Shown here one piece after another: positions 55,494 through 64,000 of a stretch of 64,000 nt of DNA (the stretch's first letter is position 1; every line of letters begins with the position of its first letter). The notes beneath the pieces were generated by a model. The model was not told the DNA's origin and made no database searches. It saw only the letters and a list, made by a program, of their open reading frames with translations. The position numbers and the translations under genes were made by a program. This DNA comes from Hordeum vulgare subsp. vulgare (Eukaryota; Streptophyta; Magnoliopsida; Poales; Poaceae): contig NC_058520.1 of the NCBI RefSeq assembly GCF_904849725.1, forward strand, positions 540,258,083-540,322,082. The letters run 5' to 3'.

Positions 55494-55863
55494 GCGACGT
55501 AGTAAGAGAAGTGAGAAAACGTCATTTCTACACAACGGAAAGACACTTGTGTTAAAAACGTAATAAAAAGATAGGGAGAGATGATAAAAAGTCATTTATA
55601 TCAACAAAAATGCACTTCTGTCAATGCCATTGAAATACGACACCTCATGTATCAAGAAAATGCACTTATTTCAAAGATGTGTAGTTACCATCATGCATAG
55701 GAAATCGTTTTTCTTGGTTATATATGGTGGCGTATATTTTTAGTGGTGATATGGGTACGTCCATTGTATGTCACTTCACTTTATAGGGCCTAGAGGAAAA
55801 CTGTGTGTTATAATAAGCCTACAGGGAGAGGCGAGTGTGACGGAATATCATCTCGTTCTCTAA
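55494..55863. other. No gene recognised
   Basis: AT-rich sequence with repeated 'aaaatgcacttatttcaa'-like words and no ORF worth reporting. Confidence 0.45.
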
Positions 55864-56154
55864 GGCCTCTTTGATTCATGGGATTTTAAAAACGCAGAAA
55901 TAGGAAAAGTAGAGGGTTGAGATGGCATGTCCATTTAAACTCTATAGAATTAGCAAGGAGTGTTTGACGTCATAGAAAAAACAAAGGAATTGTAAAAAGA
56001 GGTTGGAGTGGATGTTAGATTTTCTATGAAATGTAGTACAAAAGATTTCATAAGAAAAATCATATGAGATTCAATCCTATGAATCAAAGGACCAATGTAG
56101 AAAAAAATTCTAAGGATTTCAATCCTCTAAAATTCCTTTGAATCAAAGGAGCCC
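55864..56154. mobile_element. Tourist/Harbinger-type MITE with TAA duplication
   Basis: GGCCTCTTTGATTCATGGGA and the complemented right end GGGCTCCTTTGATTCAAAGG are inverted repeats. TAA flanks both sides (55861-55863 and 56155-56157). This is the common grass MITE type with 'gaatcaaagg' termini. Confidence 0.85.
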
Positions 56155-56157
56155 TAA

Positions 56158-57086
56158 GCTTATGAGTTATAGCATGAGTGTTAAATAGGGGACACTTGGA
56201 AGGATAATGTCGAGGGTCCTATGTTCACACGAATTAAAACAGATATCATGCCATTGCTTCTTGTCTGAACTTTTGTAGGAATTAGGACAGACATTTTGTA
56301 GCTTTTCGTATGTACTATTAGTATACACACCTCCTGACTTCCATATACTTACAACAATGTCATATACAGTAAAAAGTAACACTTTTTGTCCAATGTGCAT
56401 GTAGCTTAGGGGAGATTCATTGTGTTTCTTCCTCCAGATTAAGATTCATAGCACAATCAAGCTTAAAGTATGTTATCCCAGATTGTACAAAAAGTGAGAA
56501 TTTGGACGGTTGTGCTTAAAAGTTACTACCCGATGTTAGACTGGGTGCATCAATCAACAAGTTGGCAACAAAAACACAAACACTAATGACACCGATGATA
56601 CCGGCTGATGCCGTAATAAGCTCCAAGGCGCGTGCCCCAAATTGCAGTCGTTTCATCCAGGCACGAGCTCGAGCCTTTCCAATCCTTTTCCAGAACGCGT
56701 CAGCAGGTCATCGGGCAACTGGTGCACAGCGGGTCTTCGAACTGACGGATTCAAGACCAACCTCGCGCGCGCGTTCCGACACAAACTACACTTTATCTGT
56801 CCTTGTTGCTAGTGTAGTCTTTGACAAGTCAAGCACGAGCGTCCAAGCAAAAAAGCTACTGTATGCGCCGTGCCGGATTAAGTTGGGAATCTAAAGAGTC
56901 CAACAGTTTTAGCTCGGCTAGACTTAGAAAAAACTTAATCGATTAAGACATATACATATTTTAACAGGCATAAATTCAGAGCATGCTACACGTCGGATGA
57001 TCCGCTGCCTCGTGAGCCGTTAGATATAGCACTAGCGCTGGCCGTCGTCCTTCATTTTTGCCAGCTTTGCAATGTAGGTTGTGTTA
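56158..57086. other. No gene recognised
   Basis: A 110-codon plus-strand ORF at 56562-56894 and a 77-codon minus-strand ORF at 56167-56400 have no recognisable domains. 56620-56760 is GC-richer. I see no exon-intron structure. Confidence 0.4.
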
Positions 57087-57088
57087 TA

Positions 57089-57247
57089 CTCCCTCCGTTT
57101 CTAAATATAAGACCTTTTAGAAATTGTACTATAAACTACATACGGATGTACATAGACATATTTTAAAGTATAGATTCACTCATTTTGCTTTGTATGTAGT
57201 CTCTTAGTGAAATCTCTAAAAGGTCTTATATTTTAGAACGGAGGAAG
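57089..57247. mobile_element. Stowaway MITE
   Basis: CTCCCTCCGTTTCTAAATAT and the complement of ATATTTTAGAACGGAGGAAG are inverted repeats, flanked by TA on both sides. The interior has the widespread 'actcattttgctttgtatgt' block. Length 159 bp. Confidence 0.92.
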
Positions 57248-57249
57248 TA

Positions 57250-57675
57250 GAATCTAGCTTTGCCACATTGATTGTGTTATAATTTTTATGTCTTTTACAA
57301 TAAAGGTCATGTTGCAAAAGACATTTATAACAGAGCTTGCGCCGCGAAATGTTATACCACAAACGTTATGTTGAAAAAAATATCACCCGCATGGTTAGAC
57401 AAACACAACTGGAATACTCCTCATGTTTCAGAAACATGCATGATATTGCAAAATTCTAAGACCTCTTGTGCGTTGGTTAGACTGATATGACACGTGACTG
57501 GCTCTCGACGCGACGGACACGAGGCGTAGAATCGGCCGGATGATTCTATAATCATTCTCATAGATTGGTACTCGCTCCATATTTCACATGGGTCATATTC
57601 TTTTTGGTATATCGGTGTACTTCTTGATAAAGAGTGATTGGTAATTACATAATAATATGCTTATTTATGTGAATT
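57250..57675. other. No gene recognised
   Basis: A 72-codon plus-strand ORF (57272-57490) has no domain, and the rest is AT-rich. Confidence 0.4.
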
Positions 57676-57857
57676 TCTAGTTTAGATGGTTAGATTCCTT
57701 GTGGTGGAACCAGCCCACTAGGGCTAAAGTCCTAGGCTTTGCACAAGTACTTGAATTCTTATTATTTTGTTTCAGGCTTTCAAGCGATGTCATTCACCGG
57801 GAGACGACATTTGCGTCACCTACGAAGCTAATGTGGGGGACTTCATCAATCTCTAGA
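57676..57857 (+). mobile_element. Au SINE, nearly complete head and body
   Basis: It contains the tRNA-like head ending GGTTAGATTCCTTGTGGTGG and AACCAGCCCACTAGGG, a decayed B box (AAAGTCCTAGG), then TTTCAGGCTTTCAAGCGATG and the GGGAGACGACATTTGCGTC block. The order is that of Au SINE. The GT-rich 3' tail is missing. Confidence 0.75.
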
Positions 57858-58019
57858 AATATTTTTAGAGAAAAATAAGAATTTGGAACATAAATTTGAT
57901 GTTCCTATGGATAGGACTGTACCACACCTAATAAATAATGGCATATCTCTTCTCATGTTGATGACTATGCACTTCATGAACCATGATCTTAAAAAGGTAA
58001 AAAATATCGAACCATCAAA

Positions 58020-58270
58020 GAAGTAAAGTTGTTTATTTTTTTATTTGGATGAACCGATTAAACATCTCTTTTTATGTGTTCAAGATTACCTGAGTTGCTT
58101 GATCCACAATTCAGATGGACTCAAAAAATATTACCCCTTCATAGTGTATCGATAAGAAGCTTTCTTCCATAACCTAGTGGGGTAGCGGCTATCTATTGGA
58201 CTCTTTAGCAATCATGAATGTTCTGGTTCCCCACAAAAAGATGACTTCTGCTCTCTTGAAGTTGGGTTAA
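58020..58270 (+). pseudogene. Decayed LINE reverse-transcriptase C-terminal (zinc-binding) remnant
   Basis: One frame reads DEPIKHLFLCVQDY, which fits the E-x-x-x-HLF-x-C pattern of the zinc-binding region at the end of plant non-LTR reverse transcriptases. About 120 bp further, AAIYWTL followed by stop-bearing codons fits the AIxWxxWxxRND block of that region with point mutations. Several stops and a frameshift are present. Confidence 0.4.
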
Positions 58271-58892
58271 TAGCATAAAGCCATCACATTTGGAGTTAGT
58301 ATTTAAAACCACCATATTACCACATCATTTCAAAACACATGGATTTTGCCCCTAATTTTTGCCAAAGGCGTTGGTGAAGTGCTTGGTTAAAATTGACCAA
58401 GCTTATGATAATTATGTCACACTCGTCGGGTACACATGGCAGTGGGAAGACGGCGGCTACTAATGTCGTCACTTGGCTCGGTCCGGTCGGACTAGGTTAT
58501 CTCTCTCGCTCAATCTCTCACCCCCACCCACCCCCCGACATCCTTTAACCAACAGTCGGCGATGGCGACATCGACTCGGTAGGGGGTGGAGGGACCGATG
58601 TCGAGGGAAATAAGTATTCCAAGGTAGACAAGTGGCTCGGGACCTCGAATTTTACCATGCAATCGTGGGCGCAATCACCGGTGCATGACACGGCGGTAAC
58701 TCCGACCCGCGTGACTGTCAATAGTACGACAAAAAGCCATCGTTGGTCTTCCTAACTCGGTGGCGACGAGTAAGTCATCCTCCTATTTCTTTCCCCTCTC
58801 TCTGTGTCTTATCTTGATGTTAGGGTTACATGATAAGTTGGGATTTAGGGTTTCAAGGGAATTATGGTCGAAATGCAGTTAGAGTTCACTAT
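58271..58892. other. Transposon-end-like DNA, no gene recognised
   Basis: 58268-58410 ('taatagcataaagccatcac', 'ccaccatattaccacatcat') resembles one terminus of a grass Mutator-like or unclassified element. No second end was found. The GC-rich part that follows has no ORF. Confidence 0.35.
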
Positions 58893-60294
58893 TGATAACC
58901 CACAAGTATAGGGGATAGCAACAGTTTTAGAGGGTAGAGTATTCAACCCAAATTTATTGATTCGACTCAGAAGCCAAAGAATATTCTCCAGTATTAGCAG
59001 TTGAGTTGTCAATTCAACCACACCTGAAAGATTTAGTATCTGTAGCAAAGTATCAGTAGAAGGGTAGTGTGATAGCAACAGTAGCAACAGTAACCAATAG
59101 CAGTAAAGTAACAACAGTAGCAGCAGAGACAGCAGTAGCAACAGAGTAACGTAGCAAGGACCAGTAGGAAAAGACTCGTAGGCATTGGATCGGTGATGCA
59201 TGATTATGCCGGATGTTATTCATCATGCAACAGTTATAACACAGAGAGATATGTAACTAGCTCTAGTTCGTCAATCTAATGTAGGCATGTATTCCGTATG
59301 TAGTCATACGTGCTTAGGGAAAAGAACTTGCATGACATCTATTGTCCATCCCTCCCGTGGCAGCGGGGTCCTAACGGAAACTACGGGATATTAAGGTTCT
59401 CCTTTTAATAAAGAACCGGACCAACGCATTAACACTTGATGAATACATGAACTCCTCATACTATGGTCATGTCCGGGAGTGGTTCCGGCTATTGTCACTC
59501 CGGGGTTGCCGGGTCATAACACATAGTAGGTGACTACAACTTGCAAAATAGGATCAAGAACACACATATATTGGCGACAACATAATAGGTTCAGATCTGA
59601 AATCATGGCACTCGGGCCCTAGTGACAAGCATTAAGCATGGCAAAGTAGTAGCAACATCAATCTCAGAACATAGTGGATACTAGGGATCAATCCCCGTCA
59701 AAACTAACTCGATTACATGATAGATCTCATCCAACCCGTCACCGTCCAGCAAGCCTACGATGAGATTACTCACGAACGGTGAAGAGCATCATGGAATTGG
59801 CGATGAAGGAAGGTTGATGATGACGATGGCGACGATTTCCCCTCTCCGGAGCCCAAAACGGACTCCAGATCTGCCCTCCAGATGAAGAACAGGAGGTGGC
59901 GGCGCCTCCGTATCGTAAAACGCGATGAAATCTTCTCCTTAATTTTTTTCCGGGCGAGACGGACTAAATAGAGCTGAGATTGGAGGTGGTGGAGCGTTGT
60001 GGGCCCCCACAAACTTGCCAGGCGCGGCCAGGGGGGCCGTGCCTAGTGGGCTTGTGGGCTCCACGCTCTACTTCCTCCGCTGATTCTTGCGCCAGTATTT
60101 TTTATATATTCCACAAAAATTCTCCGTAAATTTTCAGGTCATTTCGAGAACTTTTATTTCTGCGCAAAAACAACACCATGGCAATTCTGCTGAAAACAGC
60201 GTTAGTCCGGGTTAGTTCCATTCAAATCATGCAAATTAGAGTCCAAAACAAGGGCAAAAGAGTTCGGAAAAGTAGATACGACGGAGACGTATCA
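58893..60294 (-). repeat. 3' LTR of element C
   Basis: The plus strand starts TGATAACCCACAAG and ends GAGACGTATCA. It is collinear with the LTR of element A (13796-15189). Confidence 0.88.
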
Positions 60295-60312
60295 ACTCCC
60301 CCAAGCTTAAAG
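60295..60312 (-). other. Polypurine tract of element C
   Basis: The minus strand reads TTTAAGCTTGGGGGAGT immediately before the LTR start TGATACG. Confidence 0.8.
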
Positions 60313-61294
60313 CCTTGCTTGTCCTCAAGCAATTCAGTTGACAAACTGAAAGAGACAAAAGAAAAACTTTGACGAACTCTGTTTGATCTTGTTGTTGCAA
60401 CTATGTCTAACTCATAACTAGAATTTCAGCAAGATCACAAGCTAACCACATAAGAAAATGACATCTAGGTCTCACGGTAAACTCATATCAATGGCATAAT
60501 CAACTAGCGAGCAAATAATAATAAGTCTCAAACGTCAACACTTCACTCAAAACAATCATGAAGAAGTACGAACGGATGGTATCTCGCTAGCTCTTTCTAA
60601 GACCGCAAAACATAAATGCAGAGCACCTTCAAAGACCAAGGGCTAACTAAACATTGTAATTCATGGCAAAGAAGATCCAGTCACAGTCATACTTATCACA
60701 GTTAAAAGCAAAGCATAAAAATGACAGAGGTGCTCTCTAATTGGTGCTTTTATAAGAAGAGGATGACTCAACAGGAACATAAATAGACATGCCCTTCGCA
60801 GAGGGAAGCATTGATTTGTAGAGGTGCCAGAGCTCAAGCTTTGAAAATAGAGATAATAATTTTGGGTGGCATGCTTTCACTGTCAACGCAAGGACTAAGA
60901 GTTTTCACCATCTTCCACGCTACACAGGCTATAGGCGGTTCCCAAACAGAAAAGTAAAGTTTTGACTCCCCCACCACCGATCAATCACACTCCATGACTA
61001 GCCGAATCCTCGAGTGCCATCCATACCAACATCAATCCAAGGGAGTTTTGTTTGGAATTATCTTTTCGATTTGAGCATCGAACTAGGAATTCCAATTACC
61101 GGCCCCTTTCTCGTGAATGATAGTGAATAAACACATATCGAGGATAACACGCCTAGCATGGAAGATACTGATAGCCCCCTGTCACCACATGAGCGGTTCG
61201 GGCATGCAAAACAGATTATTTCTTGAAGGTTTAGAGAGTGGCACATGCAAATTTACTTGGAACGGCAGGTAGATACCGCATATAGGTAGGTATG
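60313..61294 (-). mobile_element. Element C non-coding internal DNA, left of solo LTR
   Basis: It aligns with element A from about 1 to 590 and has no coding frame. It includes the 'gaagcattgatttgtagagg' block. Confidence 0.8.
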
Positions 61295-62954
61295 TGATAC
61301 GTCTCCAACGTATCTATAATTTTTTATGGTTCCATGCTATTATCTTGTCAACTTTGGATGTTTTATATGCATGAATATGCTATTTTATATCTTTTTTGGG
61401 ACTAACCTATTAACTCAGTGCCAAGTGCCGGTTTCTGTTTTTTCCGTGTTTTTCGCCCATTTTCAGACAGAGTCCAAATGGAATGAAACTTTACGATGAT
61501 TTTTTGGGACCAAAAGAGACCCCCGAAGCTTTGGGAGAAGGCCAGATGGACCACGAGGGAGTCACAAGCCCTCACTCCGCCACCACACCCCCCCGGTGGT
61601 GGCGCACAGGCTTGTGACCTCCTCGTGGGCCTAACTGACGCAATTCCACGCCATAAATTCCTATAAATTCAGAAACCCCCAAAAAGAAACCTAGATCGGG
61701 AGTTCTGCCGTCGCAAGCCTCTGTAGCCACCAAAAACCAATCTGGAGCCCGTTCCGGCACCCTCCCGGAGGGGGAATCTATCTCCGGTGGCCATCTTCAT
61801 CATCCCGGCGATCTCCATGACGAGGAGGGAGTAGTTCTCCCTCGGGGCTGAGGGTATGTACCAGTAGCTATGTGTTTGATCTCTCTCTCTCTCGTGTTCT
61901 TGAGATGTCTTAATCTCGATGTACCATGGGCTTTGCTACTATAGTTGGATCTTATGATGTTCTTCCCCCTCTCCCTCTTGTAATGAATTGAGTTTCCCCT
62001 TTGGAGTTATCTTATCGGATTGAGTCTTTGAGAACACTTGATGTATGTCTTGCACGTGTCTATCTGTTGTGATCAACTTGCGGGTTTGTGACAATTGGGA
62101 ACCTATGCATATGGGTTGGCACACGTGGATTCATGTGAGTACTCGATGTATGTTTTGGTGATCAACTTGCGGGTTCGTGACATTAGGAACCTATGCACAG
62201 GGGTTGGCACACGTTTTAACTCTCCGGTAGAAACTTTGGGGCACTCTTTGAAGTTCTATGTGTTGGTTGAATAGATGATTCTGAGATTATGTGATGCATA
62301 TCATATAATCATGCCCACGAATACTTGAGGTGACAATGGAGTATCTAGGTGACATTAGGGTCTTGGTTGATATGTATCTTAAGGTATTATTCTAGTACGA
62401 ACTCTTGAATAGATCGATCAGAAAGAATAACTTTGTGGTGGTTTCGTACCCGACAATAATCTCTTCGTTTGTTCCCCGCTATTAGTGACTTTGGAGTGAC
62501 TCTTTTTTGCATGTTGAGGGCTACTTATATGATCCAATTATGTTATCATTGTTGAGAGAACTTCACTAATGAAAGTATGAACCCTAGGCCTTGTTTCCAC
62601 GCATTGCAATACCGTTCGTGCTCACCTTTACCATTTGTTACCTTGCTGTTTTTGTAATTTCAGATTACAAAAACCTATATCTACCATCCATATTGCACTT
62701 GTATCACCGTCTCTTCGCCGAACTAGTGCACCTATACAACTTACCATTGTATTGGTGTGTTGGGGACACAAGAGACTCTTTGTTATTTGGTTGCAGGGTT
62801 GCTTAAGAGAGACCATGTTCATCCTACGCCTCCCGCGGATTGATTAACCTTAGGTCACCCACTCGAGGGAAAATTGCTACTGTCCTACAACCCTCTGCAC
62901 TTGGAGGCCCAACAACGTCTACAAGGAGAAGGTTGCGTAGTAAACATCAGTATG
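61290..62954 (+). mobile_element. Solo LTR D with 5-bp target duplication
   Basis: A 1,655-bp LTR (61295-62949) starts TGATACGTCTCCAACG and ends AAACATCA, flanked by GTATG at 61290-61294 and 62950-62954. No internal domain or second LTR is present, so it is the product of LTR-LTR recombination. A CTATAAATT TATA-like box lies near 61660. Element A keeps the uninterrupted site. A ~60-bp block ('gatcaacttgcgggttygtgac') is repeated within it at about 62072 and 62160. Confidence 0.9.
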
Positions 62955-64000
62955 GTGGCTCATATGGAACAACTTTGGGTTTATGGAAGTGGATGCACAA
63001 GCAGTATTCCGCTTAGTACAAGTGAAGGCTAGCAAAAGACTGAGAAGCGACCAACTAGAGAGCGACAACAGTCATCAAAATGCATTGAGATTAACCAACA
63101 TTGAGTGCAAGCATGAGTAGGACATAAATCACCATGACCATGAATATAATAGAGGCTATGTTGATTTTGTTTCAACTACATGTGTGAACATGCACCAAGT
63201 CAAGCCACTTGAAACATTCAAAGGAGGATACCATCCTATCATACTACATCATAGTCATCTCAAAATTCATGTTGGCAACCAAGACAAACCATTATAAGCT
63301 CCTAGCTAATTAAGCATGGCATCAGAAACTATGATCTCTAAGTTGTCATTGCAAACATGTTTCTCTCACAACAAAGCTGAATCAGGAACGATGAGCTAGT
63401 CATATTTACAAAAACAAAATAGATCGAGTTCATACCAGCTTTTCCAGGCTGAGTCACTTCATCATATATCGTCATTATTGCCTTTCACTTGCACGACCGA
63501 ATGATGTGAACAACAATAAGAGTGCTCGTGCATTGGACTAAGCTGGAATCTGCAGGCAAACACAAAGGAGAAGACAAAGTAATATGGCTCTTTAACAGAT
63601 AAACAGATATGCATGCGAGAGCCACTAAACATTGTAACCATGGTCTTCTACCTTGACCCAAAGAAAAAGAAAACTATTTACACGGAAAAGCTCCCAACAA
63701 GCAAAAGAATAAAAAAAATCTTTTTGGGTTTTCTCAAACTAGACAGACACACGAAAAGAAAACGAGAAAAAGAAAATAAACTAGCATGGATGATACAGTG
63801 GCAAAGTGTGAACACCGACAAACAAAGTGAAAGCATAAGCAAGAATGTAAAGTCGGTGAGAAACACGTACTCCCCCAAGATTAGGCTTTTGGCCTAAGTT
63901 GGTCTACTCCCAAGGAGGGAAATAACCAGCGCCGGGGTACTCCGGAGTGGACTGAGGATGCCACTGCTGTGTGAGCTCCTCTAGCTCCCACTTATAAACT
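62955..64000 (-). mobile_element. Element C non-coding internal DNA, right of solo LTR
   Basis: It continues the alignment with element A (about 590-930) but is longer, with extra sequence at 63150-63840 that is not in A. The ORFs at 63613-63897 are low-complexity. The hairpin at 63874-63902 is the counterpart of 858-887. Confidence 0.75.
63874..63902 (-). repeat. Conserved hairpin of element C
   Basis: TTAGGC and GCCTAA pair around TTTTG, flanked by CCCAAG/AGTTGG. It is homologous to 858-887 of element A. Confidence 0.68.

Larger units (their letters stand above)
58893..64000 (-). mobile_element. Gypsy element C (same family as A), 3' part
   Basis: A minus-strand element whose 3' LTR is at 58893-60294. 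The internal region runs right to the window edge and is interrupted by solo LTR D. Only the non-coding 3' internal region is in the window, and it aligns with 1-890 of element A. Coding parts would lie beyond 64000. Confidence 0.87.

Overview
The window is nuclear DNA of a large-genome grass, almost certainly a member of the Triticeae (wheat, Aegilops, barley and relatives). The reasons are: nested Ty3/gypsy retrotransposons whose LTRs start TGATACGTCTC, tRNA-Asp and tRNA-iMet primer sites, three copies of a tRNA-derived SINE that I recognise as Au SINE, many Stowaway (TA) and Tourist (TAA/TTA) MITEs, and a GC-rich grass-type NAC gene with introns. No bacterial, organellar, rRNA or CRISPR features were seen.

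Layout. 1-15189: gypsy element A (minus strand), split inside gag by a complete non-autonomous gypsy element B (5364-13573, 5-bp TSD). 15190-27127: old repeat debris, including two LTR remnants, a full-length Au SINE, a partial Au SINE, Stowaway and Tourist MITEs, and a ~475-bp tandem array whose units carry a tRNA-like segment. 27131-39700: a DNA transposon with Harbinger-type ends (TTA duplication). It carries the first-exon region of a chloroplast RRM protein gene and is itself split by a young 11.3-kb chromovirus (28111-39407, TSD CTTGA). 40870-48506: degenerate gypsy elements E, F and G with a Tourist MITE nested in a Stowaway MITE. 49498-50713: the only apparently intact host gene, a three-exon NAC transcription factor of 253 residues on the minus strand. 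51400-58892: LTR fragments, an unassigned 175-codon ORF, more MITEs, an Au SINE and a LINE remnant. 58893-64000: the 3' part of gypsy element C (same family as A, minus strand), interrupted by a solo LTR (61295-62949, TSD GTATG).

How it works together. There is no operon logic. The window is a stratigraphy of insertions around one gene island. Relative ages can be read from nesting: A before B; tandem array before its two Tourist MITEs; Harbinger-type element before the chromovirus; element E before its Stowaway MITE before the Tourist MITE; C before the solo LTR. The chromovirus carries gag, protease, RT, RNase H, integrase and chromodomain in one frame broken by a single stop codon. Elements A, B and E lack RT and integrase and would need such enzymes in trans.

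The most unusual signals are: a chromovirus ORF upstream of gag with a dsRNA-binding-like pattern; the three-LTR anatomy of the chromovirus; the captured RRM exon; hairpins and polypurine-tract-like repeats conserved across the RT-less gypsy elements; and a near-perfect 38-bp hairpin beside the right end of the Harbinger-type element. I did not find convincing evidence of a wholly new biological system.
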